DNA of 16,613 nt from Puniceicoccales bacterium (GTDB lineage: Bacteria; Verrucomicrobiota; Verrucomicrobiia; Opitutales; JAIRKQ01): the NCBI GenBank assembly GCA_031288455.1, contig JAITRI010000037.1, positions 1-16,613 on the forward strand. Reading direction: 5' to 3'. The notes under the pieces are model-generated. The model saw nothing but the letters and a program-made list of their open reading frames with translations, made no database searches and was not told the DNA's origin. Positions 7,754-15,686 of this stretch are shown piece by piece; positions within the stretch are counted from its first letter, which is position 1; the number at the start of each line of letters is the position of its first letter. The translations under genes were made by a program, and so were the position numbers.

Positions 7754-8416
7754 CTACTTCGGCGCCTCAACTTCCGCCTTGGCTACCTGTTCCTTCGCGG
7801 CAGCATCCGCGGCTTTTGGCTCCGCTTCAGTGGCAACCTTTGCGCTTTCCTCAGTCTCTGCGGCGATGGCATTGCAGGAAACGACGGGGGTCGCCGGATC
7901 GCCAACGAGTTCCACTCCATGCGGAATGGTGAGGCCTCCGATGTGCACGATGTCGCCTATGTCCAATGGGCCAACGTCGACGCGTATCGACGCCGGCAAG
8001 TCGGCCGGCAAACAGCGAACCGTGACCTCATGGCGAGCAATGTCCAATGCTCCGCCGCTATTTTTTACGCCGATGGCTTCCCCAAAAAAGTCCAGCGGCA
8101 CAACGGTCGTCATTTTTTCCGTCTGTGACACCTCGTGAAAATCCACGTGGAGAAATTTATCGCTGATCGGGTCCCGCTGGATGTCGGCAATGTCCGACAA
8201 CAGCGTCGCTTCTCCGCTAACGTCGACGTCAACCAGGGACGCGGAATGTCCCTTCGCCTTCAGCAATTCCTTCAGATCCTTTTCGTTGACAGTCAACGGC
8301 GTCGTCCCTGAATGTCCATATATGACGGCTGGAACCATGCCGGATCCGCGCAATCTGCGCATGGCACAGCGACCAAATTCATTCCTCTTTACAACTGATA
8401 ATTTCAAACGCTTCAC
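7754..8416 (-). CDS. rplY: 50S ribosomal protein L25, general stress protein Ctc type
   Basis: L25 binds 5S rRNA in the large subunit. This is the long TL5/Ctc form of about 220 residues: an N-terminal L25 domain (about 1-90, with RRLRGSGMVPAVIYG and DIQRDPISDKFLHVDFHEV), a C-terminal beta domain (about 95-190) and an Ala/Glu/Lys-rich tail. GTG at 8416 (KRLKLSVVKRNEFGR follows) is chosen over GTG at 8449 because the longer version adds residues that do not look like L25, and because a candidate promoter would start transcription downstream of 8449. TTG at 8407 is another option. It heads the seven-gene minus-strand run. Confidence 0.93.
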   Translation of the reverse strand: MKRLKLSVVKRNEFGRCAMRRLRGSGMVPAVIYGHSGTTPLTVNEKDLKELLKAKGHSASLVDVDVSGEATLLSDIADIQRDPISDKFLHVDFHEVSQTEKMTTVVPLDFFGEAIGVKNSGGALDIARHEVTVRCLPADLPASIRVDVGPLDIGDIVHIGGLTIPHGVELVGDPATPVVSCNAIAAETEESAKVATEAEPKAADAAAKEQVAKAEVEAPK

Positions 8417-8606
8417 GGCAAAACAAACAAACTCACTACAACTCTGCACACACTAATAAATCGCAGTCACAAAAAATCAACCAAAACTTACAAAATATTT
8501 TTTAAGAAAAATCGCAAGCCACTTCCAATTGCCACATTCGCCGAAAAATTACATTTGTGCTCACTATTTTATTGCGTAAAAATGCGGCATTCTATGCTGC
8601 GTTTCA
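8417..8606. other. Divergent intergenic region between rplY and the antiporter gene
   Basis: About 190 bp of AT-rich sequence between divergent genes, where promoters in both directions are expected. For the plus strand, TTGTGC near 8556 and TAAAAA near 8578 (spacing about 16) form one weak candidate. No operator palindrome, riboswitch or small gene is evident. Confidence 0.45.
8453..8480 (-). promoter_or_regulatory. Candidate promoter of the rplY-pth-rpsF-ssb-rplI-dnaB-bamA operon
   Basis: On the minus strand TTGATT (8480-8475) and TATTAG (8458-8453) are separated by 16 bp and fit a sigma-70-type promoter loosely. Transcription would start near 8446, about 30 nt before GTG 8416. This is pattern matching in an AT-rich region only. 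Confidence 0.3.
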
Positions 8607-10082
8607 GTGAGAAATAGGAGTGCAGTTTGTGCCGTAATTTTCGCAGCTGTGGCGCTATTTATTTGCCGCGGGCATGCTTTCGCCGGTGTCCCAGGAAATT
8701 TCCCGCCATCTGCGCAGAATTATTTGGCCATGGAAGCTGGGCTGAATCTGTCGCCGTTTGAAACACTGCAGTCGCGCGCGCGCGCGTGTCCGTTTAACGT
8801 GATTGCAACGATTCTATTTCTGTGCGCCATCGTCCACACGTTCCTTGCGTCAAAATTTTCCAGATTGGCGGAGAAAATTGCCGCAGGCGCTTCCGATGAT
8901 GCGTTGAAATATTTTTTTGCCACGATTCTCCATTTTCTGGGAGAAGTGGAGGTGGTCTTTGGCATTTGGGCGCTGCCGCTGCTGATTTCAATGGCCATTT
9001 GTTTCGGGTGGCATGCCGTCGTGCACTATTTCAACGATGCGCTGAGCTTTGCCGAGCCGATCTTCGTGGTTGCCATAATGTCGATCGCCGCAACGCGTCC
9101 GATTCTATCGCTCGCAGAGTCGGCGCTTAGCAGGGTGGCAAAGTTGGGCAATGGCACCGTTTTCGCCTGGTGGATGTCGATCCTGGTGGTGGCACCGTTC
9201 ATGGGATCGCTGATAACCGAGCCCGCCGCAATGACGATCGCTGCGCTGCTGCTGGCAAAACAATTCTATGGGCTGCAGCCGTCGCGAAAGCTGCGCTATG
9301 CCACACTTGGACTGCTATTCGTCAACGTTTCCATAGGTGGAACACTGACACATTTCGCTGCGCCTCCCATACTTATGGTCGCGCACAAATGGCACCTGAC
9401 ATCCGGGAAAGTGTTTTCGATGCTCGGCGTCTATGCCATGGTGGGCGCAGTCGCCGGGGCGGTTTTATATGGACTGATATTTCGCCGCGAATTTGTGGCG
9501 CTGCAAAATCGGCGCGGTGTTCCCGTGAACGCATCCGCGGCGCATGGAAAAATTCCGCCCGCCGTTACCGCCGTCCACTGCCTATTTCTGGCGTGGTCAG
9601 TGGCAAATCTGCACACTCCGCCGCTGGTGGTGGCGGGATTTCTGTTCTTCCTGGCGTTTGCGAAGGCAACTAAACATCACCAGGATCCCGTGAATTTGAG
9701 ACCTCCCGTGCTCGTTGGATTCTTCCTGGCCGGACTCGTCACATTCGGCGGACTGCAGGAATGGTGGATATCTCCGCTGCTGAGCAGTCTCAGGGAATTT
9801 CAACTGTTCATCGGCTCGACGCTGCTGACGGCCTTCAACGACAATGCCGCCATCACGTACCTCTGTTCGCTGGTTTCTGAATTTTCCACAAATCAGTCGC
9901 TGCAGAGAGCTGTGCTATCGGGCGCTGTCACCGGTGGCGGGCTGACGCTGATCGCAAACGCCCCAAATCCAGCGGGACAAAATATTCTGTCGAAATATTT
10001 CGACGGTGGAATTTCGCCGCTGCATCTGTTCATGGGAGCCGCCATTCCCACTGCCGTTGTGGCGCTGTGCTTTAATCTGTAG
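8607..10082 (+). CDS. Putative Na+/H+ antiporter, integral membrane protein
   Basis: The 491-residue product is a polytopic inner-membrane protein with about 11-12 hydrophobic segments. It resembles the putative Na+/H+ antiporter family common in Verrucomicrobia and Chlamydiae (PF07399-type, distantly related to NhaD/ion transporters). Recognisable stretches are PFNVIATILFLCAIVHTFLA (62-81), SLITEPAAMTIAA (201-213), FNDNAAITYL (410-419) and VTGGGLTLIANAPNPAG (441-457). The last two are the paired polar re-entrant motifs expected at the ion site. A cleavable-looking signal sequence (MRNRSAVCAVIFAAVALFICRGHAFA) supports GTG at 8607, although no Shine-Dalgarno precedes it and an AGGAG just inside has no usable in-frame start nearby. 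Exchange of Na+ for H+ across the inner membrane is inferred from the family and has not been shown for this protein. Confidence 0.85.
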   Translation: MRNRSAVCAVIFAAVALFICRGHAFAGVPGNFPPSAQNYLAMEAGLNLSPFETLQSRARACPFNVIATILFLCAIVHTFLASKFSRLAEKIAAGASDDALKYFFATILHFLGEVEVVFGIWALPLLISMAICFGWHAVVHYFNDALSFAEPIFVVAIMSIAATRPILSLAESALSRVAKLGNGTVFAWWMSILVVAPFMGSLITEPAAMTIAALLLAKQFYGLQPSRKLRYATLGLLFVNVSIGGTLTHFAAPPILMVAHKWHLTSGKVFSMLGVYAMVGAVAGAVLYGLIFRREFVALQNRRGVPVNASAAHGKIPPAVTAVHCLFLAWSVANLHTPPLVVAGFLFFLAFAKATKHHQDPVNLRPPVLVGFFLAGLVTFGGLQEWWISPLLSSLREFQLFIGSTLLTAFNDNAAITYLCSLVSEFSTNQSLQRAVLSGAVTGGGLTLIANAPNPAGQNILSKYFDGGISPLHLFMGAAIPTAVVALCFNL

Positions 10083-10166
10083 AAAAATTGTTCAACAAAT
10101 GCACAGAAGACGCCGCGAAAATCAACCGCCATTAAATCTATTTTTTGATTTGAAGAAGTGTAATCG

Positions 10167-13100
10167 ATGAGTTTATTGAGCCCGAAGAAAACGATGAATG
10201 CTAAGAAAAATTTGGAATTGAAGCGCATAATAGGCACGCCAATTGAGGAAAAACCTAGATTTGACTGGCGGCGTCTGGTCGACTGCGACGGCGCGTGCAT
10301 CTGCGAATACTACAGTGTCGGAGAAATTGCGGATAAAATCGGGGAATCGCTGGTCAACGCGAGCCTTCTGAACGGCCAGTCGGATGTCTGCACCGACGAA
10401 AATAAACAGCTGGTCGTTTCGTTGACCAGGCAGGTCTGCGCCAAAATAAACGTGTGCGAGACGCGTCCTCCCAGTCAAATTTTAGTGAACGAAATCATCG
10501 AGGAGGTGCTCGTCAGAGGCGGACATCAGGACATCGCGCGCGCGTTCGTCGCCAGGTGCAAATTCGACAGCGAATACTATCAGCAGCTGAAGGGCGATCG
10601 AAAATTGAACCTCATCCGCCGCGACGGCAGCGTTGTCCCGTGGAATACGGAAAAGATTCGACACGCCGTTGAAATGGCATTTGTGGCGCAGCACCAAAAT
10701 CCCGAACGCGTCGATAAGATTTCGCGCGCCGTGACGCAGAGCATATTGGACGAAGGGCTGTCGTTCATTCACATAGAAAATGTGCAGGATCGCGTGCAGG
10801 AGGAATTGATGCGGCAGGGGGAATATAAAGTCGCAGAAGCCTACATCCTATACCGCGCGGAACGCGCCAAATTGCGTGGAACGTCGGACGCGGAAGGAGA
10901 AAAACAGGCGGCCATGGCGGAGGAATCCATATTGCTCATAAGGGATGCCAACGGCACCAGTTTCTTCTGGGACGGATCAGAATTGCGCAGGCGCATAGAA
11001 TTCGCCAACGACGGACTGGATTCGCATCTGACATTCGACGAGATATTTTTGTCCCTGAAGGAGGGAATCACGTCCGAAATCGACGCGGTGGAATTGAAAA
11101 ATCGCATAGTAAAGAATGCGCGTCGGCTCATAGAAAAAGATCCGGTGCTCGCCGTGTTCGCCGCCAGAATACAGCTGCTGTATTTATATGAGGAAATTTT
11201 CCATTGGGACTGCGCAGCGGACTCATTCGGCGTGCTGGCGGAAAAGCAAGCGGCGGCATTTGTCGAGTACATAAAAGGCGGCGTTGCGGAGGGACTTCTG
11301 CACGAAGATATGCTGAAATACGACACCGTTGCCCTGTCGAAGGAGCTGGACATTTCCTGCGATCGCGAATTCGATGCCATAGCGCTGCAGGGGTTATGCG
11401 ACAATTACTTCATGCGCGGCCTGCAAAATCAGGTACTCGAAACTCCACAGATGCTGTGGATGCGCGTTGCCATGGGAGTCTTCCTCGCCGATGGTGATGC
11501 GGACGATGTGCTGTCGCTGTACCGGCTCATGCGCGATGGAAAGTTCTGCCTGTCGACTCCAACGCTGTACTATGCCGGGACGCAAAAGGCGCAGATGATG
11601 TCCAGCTATGTGTACTACGTCAGCGATGACATGCGGAGCATAATGACGCGCGGGATCTCCGACAATGCATTCATTGCAAAGTGGGGCGGTGGCATCGCCG
11701 GTTCCTGGTCGAATGTGCGCGGCCGCGGATCGCGCATTTCCGGGACACGCGGGGAAGCGCCGGGAGTAATTCCATTTCTGCAGCTCCACCAGCACCAGTT
11801 GGCGCTTGCGAATCAGGGGGTGGAACGCCGCAGAGGCCGAGGAGTCGCATATCTGGAGATTTGGCACAGCGACGTGATAGAGTTCATCGACTACAAAAAG
11901 AAACACGGATTCATTGGCATGCAGAAGGACGCACTCGGCACCGTCATATGGGTTCCTGATCTTTTCATGCGTCGCCTGGAGAACGATGGCGATTGGACAC
12001 TGTTCAACTCCGAGGATGCGTATGCGCTTCACGAATTGTACGGCGAAGAATTTGAAAAAAAGTATGGAGAGATCGAAGAACTCGTCTCCACCGGTAAAAT
12101 TTCAGGGCGCAGAATGGCATGCCGCGAAATTTGGCAAAAAATCATGCAGCGAATTTTTGAAGCCGGCTATCCGAAGATCGCGTTCAAGGACACCTGTAAC
12201 CGCGCGAACATGTGCAAAAATGGAATTATACACGCCGCCGGACTGTGCCTCGAGCACGCGATGAATACCACAGTCGATGAAACGGCAGTGTGCAACACGG
12301 GGGCGTTGAACATAAGCAAACATCTCACGTCCGACGGTGCCATTGACAGGGATGCGATGCGGCACACCGTCAAAATCGCCACCCGTGCGCTCGACGCCAT
12401 GATCGATGCCAATTTTTTCCCGTCGGACGCATCCGCTGCATTCGCGAAGAAATATCGTGCCATCGGGCTCGGCATGATGGGGCTACAGAACGCGTTCTAC
12501 CAAAAAAACCTGCCGTTCAATTCCCCCGAAGCGGTCGAATTCGGAGAGAGATGCGCCGAAATAATATCCTACGAAACCATTGGCGAATCGTGCGCATTGG
12601 CCGAAAAATACGGACCATGCGAGATGTTCGAATCGTCTGAGTGGAAAATGGGAAAAATGCCCTGTGACTTTTCATCGGACACCGGTCGCGGCGCGATGGA
12701 TTGGGACGGCCTCCGCAGCAAAGTCAAAAAGTTTGGCGTTAGAAATGCGTATTTGAACGCCTTTTCCCCGACGCGAAAGATTGCGAAACTGCTCGGTTGC
12801 TATCCGGAATTATCTCCGGCGACGAAAAATGTCTTCGTGAAGCGTCTGGATGACAACTACGAGGTCATGGTGATCTCCCCGGAATTGGTGAAGATTCTGA
12901 AAAAATCCGGTGTCTGGAACAAGGCCATTCACAAGCAAATTCGCTACTTTGAGGGAGACCTCGCCGCAATAGATGAGATCCCGGAGGCCATAAAGGAGGT
13001 ATTTTCAACGGCGTACATGATAGACAACGAGACCATCATTGACGGCGCCGCGCGGCGACAAAAATGGATAGATCAGTCGCAGTCGCTGCGCCTATTCCTC

Positions 13101-13331
13101 GGCAGCCCAAATTTGAAAACGCTATCGGACATGTTCGTCCTGGCGTGGAGCAAAGGAGTAAAGGGGATATACGAAGTAAAAGTTGCCGGGTTCTTTTCCG
13201 GTGGAGGATCCGATAGGCATGCCGCCGAGAATGATTTTGCGGAAAATGGATCCGCGGGCGCACGCGACAGCACCGATGCCATGGTAAAGATCCTGGAAAG
13301 GTTCCGCGAAATCGGCGGTGCGCACAAATAG
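10167..13331 (+). CDS. nrdA: Divergent ribonucleotide reductase large subunit (NrdA-like) lacking key catalytic residues
   Basis: The 1054-residue product has the layout of the long chlamydial-type class I NrdA: a diverged ATP cone (about 31-132), a clear ATP cone (147-238, RRDGSVVPWNTEKIRHAV ... AYILYRAERAKLR), a third cone-like segment (about 253-345), then the ten-stranded barrel (about 420-1005). The radical cysteine context GLCLEH (C694, E696) and C709 (E. coli Cys462) remain. However, the Cys225 position is Tyr481 (MMSSYVYYV), Asn437 is Gly692, the Tyr730-Tyr731 pair is Tyr1002-Glu1003 (GIYEVK), and the tail ends GGAHK without the redox cysteine pair. A normal reductase needs these residues, so activity is doubtful. 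The frame is intact and codon use is like its neighbours, so this is not obvious decay. No nrdB or NrdR box is nearby. murF follows after 5 nt. Confidence 0.88.
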   Translation: MSLLSPKKTMNAKKNLELKRIIGTPIEEKPRFDWRRLVDCDGACICEYYSVGEIADKIGESLVNASLLNGQSDVCTDENKQLVVSLTRQVCAKINVCETRPPSQILVNEIIEEVLVRGGHQDIARAFVARCKFDSEYYQQLKGDRKLNLIRRDGSVVPWNTEKIRHAVEMAFVAQHQNPERVDKISRAVTQSILDEGLSFIHIENVQDRVQEELMRQGEYKVAEAYILYRAERAKLRGTSDAEGEKQAAMAEESILLIRDANGTSFFWDGSELRRRIEFANDGLDSHLTFDEIFLSLKEGITSEIDAVELKNRIVKNARRLIEKDPVLAVFAARIQLLYLYEEIFHWDCAADSFGVLAEKQAAAFVEYIKGGVAEGLLHEDMLKYDTVALSKELDISCDREFDAIALQGLCDNYFMRGLQNQVLETPQMLWMRVAMGVFLADGDADDVLSLYRLMRDGKFCLSTPTLYYAGTQKAQMMSSYVYYVSDDMRSIMTRGISDNAFIAKWGGGIAGSWSNVRGRGSRISGTRGEAPGVIPFLQLHQHQLALANQGVERRRGRGVAYLEIWHSDVIEFIDYKKKHGFIGMQKDALGTVIWVPDLFMRRLENDGDWTLFNSEDAYALHELYGEEFEKKYGEIEELVSTGKISGRRMACREIWQKIMQRIFEAGYPKIAFKDTCNRANMCKNGIIHAAGLCLEHAMNTTVDETAVCNTGALNISKHLTSDGAIDRDAMRHTVKIATRALDAMIDANFFPSDASAAFAKKYRAIGLGMMGLQNAFYQKNLPFNSPEAVEFGERCAEIISYETIGESCALAEKYGPCEMFESSEWKMGKMPCDFSSDTGRGAMDWDGLRSKVKKFGVRNAYLNAFSPTRKIAKLLGCYPELSPATKNVFVKRLDDNYEVMVISPELVKILKKSGVWNKAIHKQIRYFEGDLAAIDEIPEAIKEVFSTAYMIDNETIIDGAARRQKWIDQSQSLRLFLGSPNLKTLSDMFVLAWSKGVKGIYEVKVAGFFSGGGSDRHAAENDFAENGSAGARDSTDAMVKILERFREIGGAHK

Positions 13332-13336
13332 CGACC

Positions 13337-14665
13337 ATGGGCATCGAAAATCTGTGTGACTGTGCGATAGGACACTGGCTGCATGGACGCAGGCCGTCCA
13401 GGATCGCACGGTTTTCCAACGACACGCGCACACTCTGTGCCGGCGACTGTTTTGTTGCGCTCAAAACTGATGCCCGCGACGGCCACAGCTTTCTTCCAAT
13501 GGCGGCTGAACGGCACGCCTCCTGCGCCATCGTTTCCAAAGCGGACAGCGGCATCGATCTCCCGCAATTCGTGTGCGCTGATACGCGCGTTGCGCTGGTG
13601 AAAATTGCCAAATTATTCCGCTCGCAATTTATCGGGACAGTAATCGCCATCAGCGGAAGTTTCGGGAAGACGACAACGAAAGACATCCTGCGGCTTCTTC
13701 TCGCCGTTGGGAATAATGCCACATTTGGAAACCTCAATGGAGATCTCGGCGTCCCGATGACACTCGCGACGCTGAACAATGACGAAATTTTCGCAGTGAT
13801 TGAAGTGGCCGTTGACAGGCCGGGCGATATGGACATTCTTGCTCCGATGGTATCGCCGCACATTGCCATTGTCACTGGCATAGGGAAAGCGCACATGCGT
13901 AACATGGGAAGCGAGGAGGGCACGGCGCGTGAAAAGTGCAAGCTGGTGGGCCATGCGATCGCAAACGGCGGCTGTGGGATTTTCACCGGCGAATGCCTAA
14001 GGTTTGACTATTTCCGCGGCCTGCGCGAAGGAAGCATTGTGGTCGAAGAGGGCTCGCCATCGGCCGGATATGGCGTACGGATGTGCCGCGGACGAACGCT
14101 TGTGAATGTGATGCTCGACGGTCAAAGTTTTCCATTTGCCGTGCCAAGGATGATGAGTCCCGGGACCATAAAAGATTTCGCATTGGCATGTCTGTGTGCG
14201 CTTAGGTGCGGCGTGCAACCGGAGGCAATAGGGAAGAGGATTGCGCGGTGGGAACCGACGCCGATGCGCGGAGAAATAGTAAAATCCGGAGAAAGGACAT
14301 ATTTTATGGACTGCTACAACGCAAATCCAACATCCTTCAGAGACTCATGTGAGCACTTCGACAGATTATTTCCACACGGAAATAGGCTGCTCATAATCGG
14401 AGCACTCATGGAGGAGGAAATCGGCCCAACTGCGGCGGATGAAAATGCTGCGCTGCTGGAGAATTTCCCAGTGCGCCGCGGGGACTGCGTCATCATCATA
14501 GGCGATGGCGTGGAGCAGCTGGCAAAAAAAGTATGCCGCTGCCATTCCCGTGCGTTCGCCTTAGCGGAAGAGGCGCGCCACGTGGTCGAAAGCTTCCGCG
14601 GGGTTGTGTATCTGAAGGGGCACAGACACTATCGCCTGGAGACACTGGTGTTTGGTGCGCAATAG
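13337..14665 (+). CDS. murF: UDP-N-acetylmuramoyl-tripeptide--D-alanyl-D-alanine ligase MurF
   Basis: MurF adds D-Ala-D-Ala to UDP-MurNAc-tripeptide with ATP, the last cytoplasmic step of peptidoglycan precursor assembly. The 442-residue product (usual about 450) has the MurF N-terminal domain (SNDTRTLCAGDCFVALKTD and DGHSFL, about 27-53), the Mur P-loop ISGSFGKTTTKD (105-116), GNLNGDLGVPMTLA (131-144), PHIAIVTGIGKAHMRNMGS in the central domain, and the C-terminal CYNANPTSFRDS motif that is characteristic of MurF among Mur ligases. ATG at 13337 lies 5 nt after the nrdA-like stop without a clear ribosome-binding site, so translation may be coupled. The sufD-like gene follows after 11 nt. Confidence 0.93.
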   Translation: MGIENLCDCAIGHWLHGRRPSRIARFSNDTRTLCAGDCFVALKTDARDGHSFLPMAAERHASCAIVSKADSGIDLPQFVCADTRVALVKIAKLFRSQFIGTVIAISGSFGKTTTKDILRLLLAVGNNATFGNLNGDLGVPMTLATLNNDEIFAVIEVAVDRPGDMDILAPMVSPHIAIVTGIGKAHMRNMGSEEGTAREKCKLVGHAIANGGCGIFTGECLRFDYFRGLREGSIVVEEGSPSAGYGVRMCRGRTLVNVMLDGQSFPFAVPRMMSPGTIKDFALACLCALRCGVQPEAIGKRIARWEPTPMRGEIVKSGERTYFMDCYNANPTSFRDSCEHFDRLFPHGNRLLIIGALMEEEIGPTAADENAALLENFPVRRGDCVIIIGDGVEQLAKKVCRCHSRAFALAEEARHVVESFRGVVYLKGHRHYRLETLVFGAQ

Positions 14666-14676
14666 TGGGGAAAAGC

Positions 14677-15402
14677 ATGCACATAATTTCCAGTTTTATG
14701 GACAGACTACTGGCCGGCCGTTCGGATGGTTGCTCCACGATAGCCGGCGGTGGAAATATCACCGAAAGCGGAAAATTTTTCCTGTGTCCAAGGGGAGATA
14801 TTCGCGCATCGCTCACGGTCGCGGAGAACGTGGACTGCGACATTGTGATTTTGCACATTGGCGGTAATGCAAATGCGGTGCAATTGAATTTCCAATTGCT
14901 CAGCCGCAGCCGTCTGAAATGTCTTTTTCTATCGGAAAACTGCGAAAACTTGAAAATTTCAGTCACACTGTCTCTGAGCGGAGAAAATTCACGGGCGCAC
15001 ATCGGGAACTTTTTCTGCGGACAGGGTTCCAATGGCCACAGCATATCCGTTTCGCAGGTGCACAGCGCCGCCGATGGAAAATCATCACTGCTAAGCAAAG
15101 TCATTCTCGATGGCAGTGCCACGTCCGAATTCCACGGCCGCATAGACATTGCGCCAAATGCTGCCCGCAGTGACGCTTCCCAGAGAAATGACAATATTTT
15201 GCTGTCGGATGGCGCACGTGCGATCAGTTGTCCGCAGCTGAACATCGCAAACAACGACGTGAAATGTTCACACGGAGCGGCAACGGGGACCATCGACGAG
15301 GCGGCAATTTTCTATGCGATGAGCCGCGGCATTGACACTGCCACCTGCAAACGTCTAATGGCGGAAGGAATGGTCGCGGCGCTGATCGGATGGCAGCTGT
15401 GA
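14677..15402 (+). CDS. sufD: Short SufD-like Fe-S cluster assembly protein (SufBD core domain only)
   Basis: SufD partners SufB and SufC in the scaffold that builds Fe-S clusters. The 241-residue product matches the C-terminal SufBD beta-helix core: DGSATSEFHGRIDIAPNA (145-162), SDASQRNDNILLSDGARA (165-182), PQLNIANNDVKCSHGAA (186-202, with the conserved CSH; the His fits E. coli SufD His360) and AAIFYAMSRGID (209-220). SufD proteins are usually about 400 residues, so the N-terminal helical region is missing. ATG at 14677 with GGGG about 6 nt upstream is chosen; GTG at 14665, overlapping the murF stop, is possible. An in-frame opening back to 14533 lies within murF and is not needed. SufB, SufC and SufS are not in the window. 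The CSH motif favours SufD over SufB. Confidence 0.83.
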   Translation: MHIISSFMDRLLAGRSDGCSTIAGGGNITESGKFFLCPRGDIRASLTVAENVDCDIVILHIGGNANAVQLNFQLLSRSRLKCLFLSENCENLKISVTLSLSGENSRAHIGNFFCGQGSNGHSISVSQVHSAADGKSSLLSKVILDGSATSEFHGRIDIAPNAARSDASQRNDNILLSDGARAISCPQLNIANNDVKCSHGAATGTIDEAAIFYAMSRGIDTATCKRLMAEGMVAALIGWQL

Positions 15403-15566
15403 GGGCACACGCTTGCCGCGGGGCGGAATTGTCCGTCCGTCCGACGTTCGCAGAGAATGGCACCGGCAACGCGTTCCACTCGATCACAGTCAGCCGCCAC
15501 GACAGTCGTGCGCTGGCACTCGCGCGCATCGGCAGCATACGGCACGCCCACGGCACAAAAAAATGA
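15399..15566 (+). CDS. Possible small protein, 55 residues, unrecognised
   Basis: A GTG at 15399 overlaps the sufD-like stop (GTGA), and the frame stays open for 55 codons to TGA 15564. The translation is basic and polar, contains FAENGTGNAFHSITVSRHDS in the middle and ends HGTKK, with no domain I recognise and no membrane segment. The stop-start overlap and C/G-ending codons are what one expects of a coupled downstream gene, but GC-rich sequence often gives such openings. It could also be plain intergenic DNA. Nothing is known of its role. Confidence 0.25.
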   Translation: MRAHACRGAELSVRPTFAENGTGNAFHSITVSRHDSRALALARIGSIRHAHGTKK

Positions 15567-15598
15567 CCATCGCAGCGGTTGGGACAGGAGGCCCGATG
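15557..15598 (-). terminator. Possible terminator after tRNA-Glu
   Basis: On the minus strand, starting 14 nt after the tRNA 3' end, CATCG (15598-15594) and CGATG (15572-15568) can pair around a GC-rich 21-nt interval, followed after 4 nt by seven T (15563-15557). The stem is short and the loop long, so this is a weak candidate. The T-run position is the best evidence. Confidence 0.3.
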
Positions 15599-15611
15599 CA
15601 AATATCGCGCA

Positions 15612-15686
15612 TGGTACCCCCACGGGGAATCGAACCCCGGTTTCTGGAATGAGAATCCAACGTCCTAGCCGCTAGACGATGAGGGC
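15612..15686 (-). tRNA. tRNA-Glu, anticodon CTC
   Basis: The 75-nt minus-strand sequence folds as a full cloverleaf: acceptor GCCCTCA/TGGGGGT (two G-T wobbles), D arm GTCTAGCGGCTAGGAC, anticodon stem TTGGA/TCCAG with loop TTCTCAT (CTC at positions 34-36), variable loop AAAC, T arm CGGGG-TTCGATT-CCCCG, discriminator A and an encoded CCA. CTC reads GAG. The 5' end resembles E. coli tRNA-Glu (TCGTCTAG...AGGAC). No clear promoter with standard spacing is seen upstream, although TTGACA occurs at 15740-15735 on the same strand. Confidence 0.95.

Noticed and set aside
8772..8787. Alternating CG run in the antiporter gene (possible Z-DNA)
   Set aside because: It encodes a plausible part of the protein (QSRARAC) and such runs are frequent in this sequence.
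10087..10097. Short inverted repeat TTGTT-C-AACAA after the antiporter stop
   Set aside because: Too short and AT-rich for a terminator, with no T-run; probably chance.
13036..13986. 316-codon minus-strand frame across the nrdA-like/murF junction
   Set aside because: It is antisense to two well-supported genes, and its composition (Arg/Ser/Pro-rich) is typical of a shadow frame in GC-rich DNA.
14533..14676. Longer 5' extension of the SufD-like gene
   Set aside because: It overlaps the end of murF in another frame and adds Arg/Gly/Pro-rich residues unlike SufD; ATG 14677 has a better ribosome-binding site.
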